From PVC group bacterium (GTDB taxonomy: Bacteria > Verrucomicrobiota > Kiritimatiellia > SS1-B-03-39 > PXDE01): a stretch of 11,874 nt of DNA. This document shows, in pieces, positions 1-7,200 of the stretch; position 1 is the stretch's first letter; each line of letters starts with the position of its first letter. The position numbers were made by a program, and so were the translations under genes. Where the stretch lies: positions 1 through 11,874 of the forward strand of contig PXDE01000204.1 of the NCBI GenBank assembly GCA_003566475.1, read 5' to 3'. The notes beneath the pieces are model-generated. The model was not told the DNA's origin and made no database searches. It saw only the letters and a program-made list of their open reading frames with translations.

Positions 1-13
1 GGGTCCGGTCCCC

Positions 14-990
14 ATGACCCCTCCTCTCCCCGCCATGAAACCGTCCCCCTCCCATTCCAAGACCCTCGTGGTTGCTGCGACCTCCACCGCGCTGGTGGCG
101 TTCGCCGCCAATTCCCTGCTCTGCCGTCAGGCGCTTGGCCTGGGCGGCATGGACCCGGCCGGGTTCAGTTGCATCCGGCTGGTGTCCGGCGGCGCCATGC
201 TGACGCTGCTCGCCCGGGCCCGCACCCGGAAGCTCCGGCCCGGCGGCGAATGGGTCTCGGCCTTCCTGCTCTGCCTCTACGCCTTCTGCTTCGCCTTCGC
301 GTACCTCGACATGAAGGCCGGCACCGGCATGCTCATCATGTTCGGCATCTCCCAGGCCGTCTTCCTGCTTGGCACCCGCAAGCCTGGTTTCCGCCTGCCT
401 GTCCATGTCGGGATCAGTTGGACCGCCGCCATCGTCGGTCTGATCTGGCTCCTCGCACCGGGCGCCGAATGCCCGCCGACCCGGGGTCTGGTCCGAATCG
501 CCGGTGCGGGCCTCGCCTGGGGCCTGTATTGCGTGCGGGGCCGGGCCGCCACCGATCCGGTGGCCACCACGGTGGGAAACTTCCTGCGGGCCATGCCGCT
601 GGCCGGGGTCGCCTGTCTCGCCGTCGGGGTCTCTCGTGACGCGCTCACCCCTTCCGGCGTCGCGTTCGCCGTCACCTCCGGGGCCGGGACCACGGCCATC
701 GGCTACATCCTCTGGTACTGGGTCATCCAGCGGATGGCGCCCGGCCGGGTGGGGCTGGTCCAGTTTCTGGTCCCCCTGATCTCCTCCGCCGGCGGCATTC
801 TGTTCCAGGGCGAGCCTCTGACCTCGCGCCTGCTCGTCTCGGCCGCGCTCATCCTGTTCGGGTTCGGCCTGACCTTCGTGAGGTGGCCACGTCCCCGACG
901 AGCGTCCATTCCCGCCGGGTCACGGCGCAGTTCGACCGGTTCCTCCGGGAACTCGAGGCGGCGGTCGGGCAGACCGACTCTTCGCCCTGA
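14..990 (+). CDS. EamA/DMT-family transporter, apparent frameshift near the C-terminus
   Basis: Inner-membrane drug/metabolite transporter of the EamA type; the substrate cannot be told from sequence. The first 288 residues are a run of hydrophobic helices separated by short basic or polar loops, about ten in two halves as in this family (usually near 290-300 aa). Family-like stretches are AANSLLCRQALGLGG near residue 31 and GYILWYWVIQRMAPGRVGL near residue 230. The last helix ends near base 878. From about 880 the in-frame reading becomes Arg/Ser-rich with poor third-position GC. The frame whose codons start at 880, 883 and so on is GC3-rich, reads as a plausible helical tail (TAQFDRFLRELEAAVG) and stops with TGA at 988-990. 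I infer loss of one base near 878-883, which would give about 325 aa. The ATG at 35 is an alternative start. Neither has a clear ribosome binding site, and the frame is open to the window edge. In the original frame there is no stop until 2623. Confidence 0.75.
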
Positions 991-1062
991 GGCGGTTGAC
1001 GTTCCGACGATGTCGGGGGAGGGTGGGCGGGTGTGCCGAGCCCGAAAGCAAACTGATCGTCT

Positions 1063-1069
1063 GAGGAGA
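1063..1069 (+). promoter_or_regulatory. Ribosome binding site for the lipoprotein gene
   Basis: GAGGAGA lies 6 bases before the ATG at 1076. It decides that the lipoprotein starts at 1076 and is a separate gene, although its frame is open back to base 14. Confidence 0.7.
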
Positions 1070-1075
1070 TTCAGG

Positions 1076-2623
1076 ATGGGTGTGTACTGGAGCCGTGACA
1101 TGCGCAGGCTGGGCTTGGGCGCCCTGGCCGTGCTGCTGGGGGCGTGGATGGTCGGATGCGGGGACTCTCCTGCCCCGCCTATGGACCTTCCCGCCCCGGT
1201 GCCTGAGCCCGAAGAGGTCCCGGATGTCCCGGACGCGTACCTGGCGCCTGCGGATGAGCCCGAGAATCGGCCGGATCCCGAGGAGCCTGAGGAAGCGCCA
1301 TCGGTGTCGGCTGCCGAGGTGGAGGCCCGGTACGACCGGGCCGTGGCCCTCATGGAGGCGGGGGAGTTCTTCGAGGCATGGCAGGCCGCCCGGGATCTCC
1401 GCCTCGAGGTGCCGGAGGATCCCCGGCTCCCGGAACTGGTCAGCGTGACCGCCCGGCTTCGCCGGGAAGGCGCCCGGCTGGACCTGGTGGTCCGGAACCT
1501 GGCCGACGAGAACCCCCTGGTGGTCGAGACGGCTCGACGACGGATCGAGGATGCGGGAGATGCCGGACGCTTCCTGCTGAGGAAGGCGGTACGCGAAGGT
1601 GACCGCGCACTGGCGGCCGAAGCGGCCCGGATTCTGGTCGGTCTGGGAGACCACGAGGCGTCCTCGTTTCTGGCCGGACGGCTGACGGAGGACGAAGACC
1701 CGGACCTCGGCCGGACCATTACGGACCTCCTCTTGGAATGGATCCGGGATGGTCATGCTCCAACTCTGCGGGCCAGTCTGCCCCTGTGGGAACGGGATCC
1801 GATCCGTTTCGCCGTTCTCCTGCCCGCGTTCGCCGAGACCCTGCACGGACCGTATGAAGGCGATGAGGGCGCATTCCGTCAGGCGGCCGGTCGGGAGGAC
1901 GTGGCCGAACAACTGGTACAGGCCGTGCGTGCGGCCTCGGCGCATGCGGACGCGGGAGTTCATGCCATCCGGGCGGCGGGCATCTGGGCCGACCCCGCCC
2001 TCCTGCGGGAGGTGTTTCTCGCCGCGGCGGAGGAGGGCGCCGAGTTCGTGGGACTGCCCCCGCACTGGCGCCATCAGGACATCGGCGCCGACGATCCTCC
2101 GGGCCGTACCGAGTACCGCGACGGGAAGCTCTCCATCACCGGAAACGGGGCCAACGAGCTTTGGGGAGACTCGGAGGACGTGCACTTCGCCTACCGCAGG
2201 CTGCTGGGGGACGGCGAGCTGGTGGCCCGGATCCTCTCCGTGCAGGACACGCACGAGTATGCCAAGGCGGGGCTGATGATCCGGGCCAACCTGGCCCCTG
2301 ATTCTCCCCATGCCATCCTGGTGGCCAACCCGCGGAACCGGGCTTCCTTCCAGTTCCGGGAACAGGCCGGCCGGGACATGAACAACAGCGGCTGGTCGGG
2401 CCTGGTCCAGCCCGGATGGCTGCGGCTGGTCCGCGAAGGGGACCGGTTCTCGGGGCACATCTCCCCGGATGGCGAGACCTGGGAGGAGATCGGCAGCCGG
2501 GAGATCGAGATGGAGGAGGATGTGCTGATCGGCTTCGTGGTCAATTCCAGGAACAGCCGCGAGCCGTGCACGGCCGTGTTCGAAGTGGACCTGGACGCGT
2601 TGATTGAAGGGCTGGCGCCGTAG
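1076..2623 (+). CDS. Lipoprotein with TPR/HEAT-like helices and a ConA-like (DUF1349-type) C-terminal domain
   Basis: This is a 515-residue exported protein of unknown exact role. The N-terminus has basic residues, then the hydrophobic stretch LGLGALAVLLGAWMVGC, with a lipobox (MVGC) placing the lipidated cysteine at residue 28. An acidic Pro/Glu-rich linker (about 29-75) follows. Residues about 77-115 look like a TPR hairpin (ARYDRAVALMEAGEFFEAW), and about 120-220 contain HEAT-like repeated alpha-helices. Residues about 327-510, from HWRHQDIGADDPPG on, resemble the concanavalin-like/DUF1349 beta-sandwich found in many Planctomycetota and Verrucomicrobiota surface proteins. Visible parts are GNGANELWGDSEDVHF, YAKAGLMIR and WLRLVREGDRFSGHISPDG. 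Such domains often bind glycans, but binding here is inference. The start at 1076 is chosen for its ribosome binding site and the signal peptide that follows. The reading frame continues upstream into the transporter, which I take as accidental in GC-rich DNA. Confidence 0.8.
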   Translation: MGVYWSRDMRRLGLGALAVLLGAWMVGCGDSPAPPMDLPAPVPEPEEVPDVPDAYLAPADEPENRPDPEEPEEAPSVSAAEVEARYDRAVALMEAGEFFEAWQAARDLRLEVPEDPRLPELVSVTARLRREGARLDLVVRNLADENPLVVETARRRIEDAGDAGRFLLRKAVREGDRALAAEAARILVGLGDHEASSFLAGRLTEDEDPDLGRTITDLLLEWIRDGHAPTLRASLPLWERDPIRFAVLLPAFAETLHGPYEGDEGAFRQAAGREDVAEQLVQAVRAASAHADAGVHAIRAAGIWADPALLREVFLAAAEEGAEFVGLPPHWRHQDIGADDPPGRTEYRDGKLSITGNGANELWGDSEDVHFAYRRLLGDGELVARILSVQDTHEYAKAGLMIRANLAPDSPHAILVANPRNRASFQFREQAGRDMNNSGWSGLVQPGWLRLVREGDRFSGHISPDGETWEEIGSREIEMEEDVLIGFVVNSRNSREPCTAVFEVDLDALIEGLAP

Positions 2624-2651
2624 GGAACGATTCAGCCCGCAGACAGGGCGC

Positions 2652-2802
2652 AACCACGAATGGACACGAATGCACACGAATGGGGGGATGTGCCGGGGCT
2701 CGGTTTGGCGTTCACCAAACGGTGAACCGGGAACGCCCTGCCCGCACGCAGGGCGCTTCCGGCCTGCACCGATTGGCGTCCATTCGTGTTCATTCGTGGT
2801 TC
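2652..2802. repeat. Small inverted-repeat element (CACGAATGGACACGAATG type)
   Basis: The left end (2652-2675) begins AACCACGAATGGACACGAAT. The right end (2779-2802), read on the other strand, begins AACCACGAATGAACACGAAT. The two 24-base ends match at all but two positions. The roughly 100-base interior holds two GC-rich hairpins. No transposase and no clear target-site duplication are seen. It sits between convergent genes. Within each end the core CACGAATG is itself repeated. Similar short repeats are common between genes in PVC-group genomes (from memory). Confidence 0.7.
2707..2755. terminator. Paired GC-rich hairpins, possible bidirectional terminator
   Basis: GTTCACC (2710-2716) pairs with GGTGAAC (2721-2727) around AAAC, and GGCGTTC (2707-2713) can alternatively pair with GAACGCC (2731-2737). 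Next, CGCCCTGC (2734-2741) pairs perfectly with GCAGGGCG (2748-2755) around a 6-base loop. There is no T-tract on either side, so intrinsic termination is uncertain. The position between the convergent ends of the lipoprotein gene and rsmG suits a shared terminator. Confidence 0.35.
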
Positions 2803-2830
2803 CGCCGCATGGTTTCGGCTAAGGCGCGCC

Positions 2831-3541
2831 TCACAGCGGCCGGTGCTGGGCCTCGCCGGTGGGGCGGGGGAACTCCTCGGAGGTGGGGCCGTGCTTCCGG
2901 ATGCGGATGAGGAGGCTGTCCGGATTGCCGGAGGCCGGGCGCTCGCGTCCGACCACCCGCCCCTGGAGCAGGTGCAGGGCGCGGCGCGACGCCTCCAGTT
3001 CCAGCTCCCCTTTGGCCCCTTTCATGGCCAGGAGTTCCCCGCCCGTCCGCAGGAAGGGGAGGGCGAGTTCGATGAGCGACGGCAGGGGCGCGAGAGCCCG
3101 GGCCAGCACCTGGTCGTACCGACCCCGGTGATCCGGCGAACGCGCGGCCGGCTCGGCCCGGCTGGTCACCACCTGGACCTGGGGCAGTCCGAGCCCGACC
3201 ACCGTCTCCTCCAGGAACCGCGCCTTCTTCCCCGTGGCCTCCATCAGCACCAGCGGCAGGTCGGGCCGCACGATGGCCACGGGAATGCCCGGGAGTCCCG
3301 CACCGCTGCCCAGATCGAGCACCGGCCCCTGACCCGACACCCAGGGCAGTATGGCCAGGCTGTCCTGGATATGGCGCCACCAGGCCTGCTCGGGATCCCG
3401 CACCGAGGTGAGGTTCATATGCCGGTTCACCTCAAGCATCCGCTCCAGGTACTGGCCGATCTTCTCCAGCGCGTGGTCCCGGACCGGAACCCCGATGCGG
3501 TCCACGGCCTCGCGGAAGCCGTCCGGTGGGTTCAGGGACAT
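2831..3541 (-). CDS. rsmG: 16S rRNA (guanine-N7) methyltransferase RsmG (GidB)
   Basis: A cytoplasmic SAM-dependent enzyme that methylates N7 of the guanine equivalent to G527 in 16S rRNA; loss gives low-level streptomycin resistance in other bacteria. The protein is 236 aa, normal for the family. Visible family features are NRHMNLTSVRDPE (about 39-51), RHIQDSL (56-62) and the SAM-binding glycine loop VLDLGSGAGLPGIPVAI (74-90). These are followed by LMEATGKKARFL, carrying the acidic residue at the end of strand 2, and the YDQVLARALAPL region. The ATG at 3541 was chosen because the family N-terminus begins there; the frame is open further upstream only inside the beta-glucosidase gene. It starts 10 bases after the stop of that gene on the same strand and has no close Shine-Dalgarno, so the two are probably co-transcribed and translationally coupled. 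It is not next to mnmG (gidA), its common neighbour elsewhere. A C-terminal tail of about 20 residues looks non-conserved. Confidence 0.93.
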   Translation of the reverse strand: MSLNPPDGFREAVDRIGVPVRDHALEKIGQYLERMLEVNRHMNLTSVRDPEQAWWRHIQDSLAILPWVSGQGPVLDLGSGAGLPGIPVAIVRPDLPLVLMEATGKKARFLEETVVGLGLPQVQVVTSRAEPAARSPDHRGRYDQVLARALAPLPSLIELALPFLRTGGELLAMKGAKGELELEASRRALHLLQGRVVGRERPASGNPDSLLIRIRKHGPTSEEFPRPTGEAQHRPL

Positions 3542-3551
3542 GGGCGGGGTC

Positions 3552-4910
3552 TCAATCCCTATGCAACCGCTCGCCATTCGACTGGATGACCTCAGCGTAC
3601 CAGTGGGCGGAGTCCTTGAGGATGCGCTCCTGGGTGTTGTAGTCGACATAGACCAGCCCGAACCGCTCCTTGTAGCCCTCGGCCCATTCGAAGTTGTCCA
3701 GAATGGACCACTGGAAGTAGCCCCGGATGTCCACCCCGTCGTCCGCCGCCCGCTCGAGCTGCAGCAGATAGCGCCGCAGGAAATCGATCCGCATGGGGTC
3801 ATGGACCTTCCCGTCCAGCGCCACCCAATCCATCGAGGACAGGCCGTTCTCGGTGATCACCACCGGATTCCCGTAGCGCTCCTGGAAGAGTTTGGGCCCC
3901 CAATACAGGCATTCCGGGGTCACATTCCACCGGAACGCGGTGAGGTCGGGCCCGATCCCGTGACTGGCCGGGACGGCCTCCCCGCCCGGTCCCACTTTCA
4001 TGGGCTGGCCCGAGTACACATTGACGCCGAAGAAGTCCACCGGCTGGTGGATGGTCTTCATCTCCTCGTCGGTGAATGCGGGCGCCGCGTCGCCGAACGT
4101 CTCCAGCCCCTGCTCGGGATACCCGCCCAGAAACACCGGATCCATCCACCAGGTGTTGTTCCAGCAACTGTTCGCGGTGACCCTGAACATGGATCGGCGG
4201 CAGGCGTCGGCGCAAGCCGGGGTGTCCTCGGCCGGGTAGTGGACCATCCCCACCGGCGCATAGCCGATCTGAGAGTCCGGCACATGCTGGCGGATGGCCT
4301 GCACGGCGCGTCCATGGGCGAGCAGGGCGTGGTGGCCCGCCCGCAGAACCTCGCGGAACCCCAGCTTGTCGCCGGGGGCGTGGCGGCCCTCCTTGTGGCC
4401 CAGGCCGATGAAGCACTGGGGCTCGTTGAGGGTCATCCAGTGCTTCACCCGGTCGCCCAGCGCCGCCGCCACCACATGGGTGTAGTCCTCGAACCACTTC
4501 GGGCTGTCGGGGTTCAGCCAGCCACCGCGGCCGTAGAGGTCGTAGGGAAAGTCCCAGTGGAAAAGGGTGACCCAGGGCTGGACGCCGGCCTCGAGCAGGG
4601 CGTCGATCAGGCGCTGGTAGAAATCCAGCCCCTTGGCGTTGACCGCCCCAGTCCCGGCCGGCATCACCCGGGGCCACGAGATGGAGAGCCGGTAGGCGTG
4701 GAGACCGATCTGTTTCATGATGCCCACGTCCTCGGCGTAGCGGTGGACGTGGTCGCAGGCGGTGAACCCATCGTCCTTCTGCCAGATGGCCCCCTCCTTG
4801 CGGCACATCATGTCCCAGACCGAAAGCCCCTTGCCGTCCTCGAAGGCCGCGCCCTCGATCTGATACGAGGCGGCGGCCGCCCCCCACACGAAATCCTTCC
4901 GGAACCCCAT
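3552..4910 (-). CDS. Glycoside hydrolase family 1 beta-glucosidase
   Basis: A retaining GH1 enzyme, most likely cleaving beta-linked glucosides or related disaccharides in the cytoplasm; no signal peptide is present. It is 452 aa, a full-length (beta/alpha)8 barrel. The N-terminal FVWGAAAASYQIEGA is the GH1 N-terminal signature. TLNEPQCF carries the acid/base Glu163, and VITENGLSS carries the nucleophile Glu354. WSILDNFEWAEGYKERFGL near residues 401-419 is the conserved sugar-binding region. All key residues are intact. The start ATG at 4910 has AGGAG (4920-4924 on the plus strand) 9 bases upstream. It is first in a probable two-gene unit with rsmG. The exact substrate (gluco, galacto, fuco) cannot be fixed from sequence, so no symbol is given. 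Confidence 0.95.
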   Translation of the reverse strand: MGFRKDFVWGAAAASYQIEGAAFEDGKGLSVWDMMCRKEGAIWQKDDGFTACDHVHRYAEDVGIMKQIGLHAYRLSISWPRVMPAGTGAVNAKGLDFYQRLIDALLEAGVQPWVTLFHWDFPYDLYGRGGWLNPDSPKWFEDYTHVVAAALGDRVKHWMTLNEPQCFIGLGHKEGRHAPGDKLGFREVLRAGHHALLAHGRAVQAIRQHVPDSQIGYAPVGMVHYPAEDTPACADACRRSMFRVTANSCWNNTWWMDPVFLGGYPEQGLETFGDAAPAFTDEEMKTIHQPVDFFGVNVYSGQPMKVGPGGEAVPASHGIGPDLTAFRWNVTPECLYWGPKLFQERYGNPVVITENGLSSMDWVALDGKVHDPMRIDFLRRYLLQLERAADDGVDIRGYFQWSILDNFEWAEGYKERFGLVYVDYNTQERILKDSAHWYAEVIQSNGERLHRD

Positions 4911-4946
4911 GACCGCGAACTCCTGGTTGAGATGGATGCAGGGTGT

Positions 4947-4975
4947 ACCCTATCCGAGAGGCCCCGCCGGGTGAA
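4947..4975 (-). promoter_or_regulatory. Weak candidate promoter for the beta-glucosidase gene
   Basis: On the minus strand TTCACC (4970-4975) and TAGGGT (4947-4952) are 17 bases apart, about 40 bases before the start codon. The match to sigma-70 boxes is weak (4 of 6 and 3 of 6), so this is only a position-supported guess. Confidence 0.2.
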
Positions 4976-5035
4976 GCGCCGACCGCCGCCGGGCTTGCCC
5001 GCCCGCGCCCCAGTCTGCCACCATGCTCCCCGCAC

Positions 5036-5112
5036 GCCCCGGTAGCTCAGTTGGACAGAGCAGCGGACTTCTAATCCGCAGGTCGCTGGTTCGAATCCAG
5101 CCCGGGGCGCCA
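5036..5112 (+). tRNA. tRNA-Arg (anticodon UCU)
   Basis: A complete cloverleaf can be drawn. The acceptor stem GCCCCGG/CCGGGGC is perfect (7 bp). The D arm is GCTCAGTTGGACAGAGC. The anticodon stem is GCGGA/TCCGC with loop CTTCTAA, giving anticodon TCT at 5070-5072. The T arm is GCTGG TTCGAAT CCAGC. The discriminator base is G5109, and the CCA end is encoded at 5110-5112. It reads AGA (and by wobble AGG), which are rare codons in such GC-rich DNA. It is divergent from the beta-glucosidase gene. Confidence 0.97.
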
Positions 5113-5132
5113 TCAGCTTTGGCCCCACGCGG

Positions 5133-5255
5133 ATGCTCGACGAGAGGTTTGGCGTGGACTGCATCCACGACCTGGACCGCAAGTCCGACTCCGCGCTGCT
5201 GGACGATCTCGACGACCATGGTCCCCATTTTCATGGCCTGCCTAGGTTGCCGTGA
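5133..5255 (+). CDS. Possible 40-codon ORF or gene remnant after the tRNA
   Basis: ATG at 5133 to TGA at 5253-5255 encodes an acidic 40-residue peptide beginning MLDERFGVDCIHDLDRKSD. Third codon positions are strikingly G/C-rich for about the first 33 codons, as in real genes here, but no Shine-Dalgarno precedes the ATG. I recognise no family. It may be a small protein, the tail of a gene truncated at the tRNA, or chance. Confidence 0.2.
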   Translation: MLDERFGVDCIHDLDRKSDSALLDDLDDHGPHFHGLPRLP

Positions 5256-5289
5256 CCCGTATGTTCCGCGGATGACCACCGATTGACAC

Positions 5290-5338
5290 GGACGGGGCGG
5301 ACCAGAGCGGGCAGGGCCATGCTCTGACGTGGCCGTCC
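5290..5338. terminator. Nested stem-loop downstream of the tRNA and of the GH123-like gene
   Basis: The outer arms GGACGG (5290-5295) and CCGTCC (5333-5338) enclose inner arms CAGAGC (5303-5308) and GCTCTG (5321-5326). The arms pair perfectly but the middle is unpaired, and there is no T-tract. It lies between the end of the plus-strand tRNA region and the minus-strand gene ending at 5383, a suitable place for termination from either side. Confidence 0.3.
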
Positions 5339-5382
5339 ACGGCAGAATGGCATGCCTCGGTCCGGGACCGGGCGGGGGCCTG

Positions 5383-7200
5383 CTAGGGCCGGTCGGTCGG
5401 ATCGGCCGGCCGGGTCACACGACCGGCCAACGCAAACAGCCGGAATGTGTGATCGCGCCAATCCGGCGGGAAGGCGAATTCGACGGTCCTGCCGCTGCCG
5501 GTGCTGACGTAGCGGGCCTGGATCCATTCCCGCAGGAAGGCCTCCACCTCGCGGGCGGCTTGCTCGGGCAGCGTCCCGGAGTCCAGCGTCCGCTCCAGAA
5601 GGATCCGCGCCTCGACTTCCTGGATGCCCTCGCGCAGCATTTCGTACCGCACCGTCGCCACGGCACCTCGGGGCCCCGGTGCGGTGATCGAACGCGGGTT
5701 GTGCCGAAACAGCCGGAACCAGCCGTTTCGCCATCGCATGATCGTATCGGTCGGTCGCCCATCCGCCGGGTGCGGGGCCCTCCATCCATCCAGCCCGACG
5801 CGCGTGAACCCGGAATACCGGTCGGACACCGTCAGGTCGGGCATACAGCGGAAGCGGGTCGGCGAACTGTCCTGACGGATGTGCGCCCGAAAGCTGGAGG
5901 CCCACAGGACCTGGATGTCCTCCCGCCAGCCTCCCCGCAACCGGTCGCCCAGCCGATCGCGGTAGACCACCGGGTCCGGCCCCTCGGCATAGCCGATGTC
6001 CATGCTTTCACCGATGACCAGTCGGTCGACATGGTGGACGGGATCCCCGCGCCAGTGGGAGAAGACCACCCATTGCAGAGGCGGCTCGAAGCCATTGAAG
6101 AACCCGATTTCGGACGGACCCGGCCGACGGTCCGCCCCGGCCCCGAGCATCAGGGCGTCCGGGTTCCAGTCAAGCTGCCGCATCCGATGTCGCATCCCCT
6201 CGATCACCTGTCGCCAGGTATCATCGGCCTTGCCAAGGCCGTACATGGGGATCACGCCGTCGGACAGCCGGCCCCGGTCGTCCACGAACGTGACCCGGGC
6301 CTGTTCGGTGTCCTGATCGCGGGGGTTCTGGGCGGGTTCCCAGAGGTACAGATTCAAGACTCTCGGCGGACCCACATGCTTGTGGTAGAGGGCAAGGAAG
6401 CGGTCGACGAACCGGAAATCTGGCACGATCCGGTCGCCCTCGCGACGGAAGACGAGCATGGCGTGATCATTGCCGAAATGGAGCCGGCGGATGGCCGCCA
6501 CGTGGGCGACATTGTTCCCCAGCTCGCCCAGCAATTTCAGCGATGGCTCCATCCGCTCGAAATGCGGCTCCGGCCAGAGGTCGACCTCGTAGGTCCAGGC
6601 GACGGCTTCCGGGGACTGGATAAGGTACGCGTGGCTGACCCAGTCGCGGGGATCGGGAAGGCGGTAGTCGGCCACACGCAGGCGCACCGGCACGTCCAGG
6701 CCGTCCATTTCGAGGGTTCCACGGTACTCCCCGGCCCGGGTCTCGGGCGCAACGTGAACGGTAATCCATATGGCCGTCATCTCCGACGGTCCCGGACGTG
6801 AGACTTGCGGTCGGGGCAAGAGGGCATCGTAGGAGGGATGGCTCCAGCCGTGTTCCTCCACCCGGTCGGTGGCGAAGCGGACCTGGATCTGCGAGGTCGG
6901 AACCGTCGACCCGTCCGGACCGCGGAGCGGGCTCACGCGGATGCGGCGCAGATCCGCGTTTCGAACCACCACCGGGCCCGAGGCGCGGCCGTTTCGAGGT
7001 GCCACCAGGTGGACGGGATCAGGATCGCGATGGAATACGCCCTCGCTGTCCGGGGCGATGCCTTCCAGAGGGTCCGGGGTCCACGCGGACGGCCCGTCGG
7101 CGGCAGATGACGAGGCCAGCGCCGAAAGGGAGGCGGCCAGTATGGCGCACAGGAGGCCGAAGCGGCGTGCACGGCGGGCATGTGGCTGGACTCCCAACAT
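5383..7200 (-). CDS. Secreted GH123/DUF4091-like protein, putative glycoside hydrolase
   Basis: A 605-residue exported protein. The ATG at 7200 is preferred over the one at 7227. It has GGAAAG 7 bases upstream, and it places the basic n-region (HARRARR) directly before the hydrophobic core FGLLCAILAASLSALA, with likely cleavage around residues 29-34. Residues about 40-180 look like the beta-sandwich that precedes GH123/DUF4091 barrels, ending in the typical APETRAGEYRGTLEM and VPVRLRVADYRLPDP. A mixed alpha/beta region, probably a barrel, follows; LNLYLWEP (283-289) sits at the end of a predicted strand. The C-terminal YEMLREGIQEVEARILLER resembles the end of DUF4091 proteins (YE.LREGI.D.EY). 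The GH123 founder acts on beta-N-acetylgalactosaminides, but the substrate here is unknown and the usual Asp-Glu pair is not obvious. It is monocistronic as far as can be seen. Confidence 0.65.
   Translation of the reverse strand: MLGVQPHARRARRFGLLCAILAASLSALASSSAADGPSAWTPDPLEGIAPDSEGVFHRDPDPVHLVAPRNGRASGPVVVRNADLRRIRVSPLRGPDGSTVPTSQIQVRFATDRVEEHGWSHPSYDALLPRPQVSRPGPSEMTAIWITVHVAPETRAGEYRGTLEMDGLDVPVRLRVADYRLPDPRDWVSHAYLIQSPEAVAWTYEVDLWPEPHFERMEPSLKLLGELGNNVAHVAAIRRLHFGNDHAMLVFRREGDRIVPDFRFVDRFLALYHKHVGPPRVLNLYLWEPAQNPRDQDTEQARVTFVDDRGRLSDGVIPMYGLGKADDTWRQVIEGMRHRMRQLDWNPDALMLGAGADRRPGPSEIGFFNGFEPPLQWVVFSHWRGDPVHHVDRLVIGESMDIGYAEGPDPVVYRDRLGDRLRGGWREDIQVLWASSFRAHIRQDSSPTRFRCMPDLTVSDRYSGFTRVGLDGWRAPHPADGRPTDTIMRWRNGWFRLFRHNPRSITAPGPRGAVATVRYEMLREGIQEVEARILLERTLDSGTLPEQAAREVEAFLREWIQARYVSTGSGRTVEFAFPPDWRDHTFRLFALAGRVTRPADPTDRP

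Noticed and set aside
920..2677. Long minus-strand ORFs opposite the lipoprotein gene (585 aa, and 338 aa at 703-1719)
   Set aside because: They are mirror frames of GC-rich coding DNA; the plus strand carries the signal peptide, ribosome binding site and domain matches.
2604..2910. Small plus-strand ORFs over the inverted-repeat element
   Set aside because: The peptide (NHEWTRMHTN) is the usual false translation of the CACGAATGGACACGAATG repeat.
3351..5045. 564-aa plus-strand ORF
   Set aside because: It is antisense to the GH1 beta-glucosidase and rsmG, whose catalytic motifs are intact on the minus strand.
5023..5286. ORFs through the tRNA on both strands
   Set aside because: The peptides (SSVGQSSGLLIRRSLVRIQ on plus, GFEPATCGLEVRCSVQLSY on minus) are the well-known false translations of tRNA genes.
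5036..5382. Genomic island attachment site at the tRNA
   Set aside because: No integrase and no second copy of the tRNA 3' end are seen in the window.
5329..6801. 490-aa plus-strand ORF
   Set aside because: It is antisense to the GH123-like gene, which has a signal peptide and family motifs.
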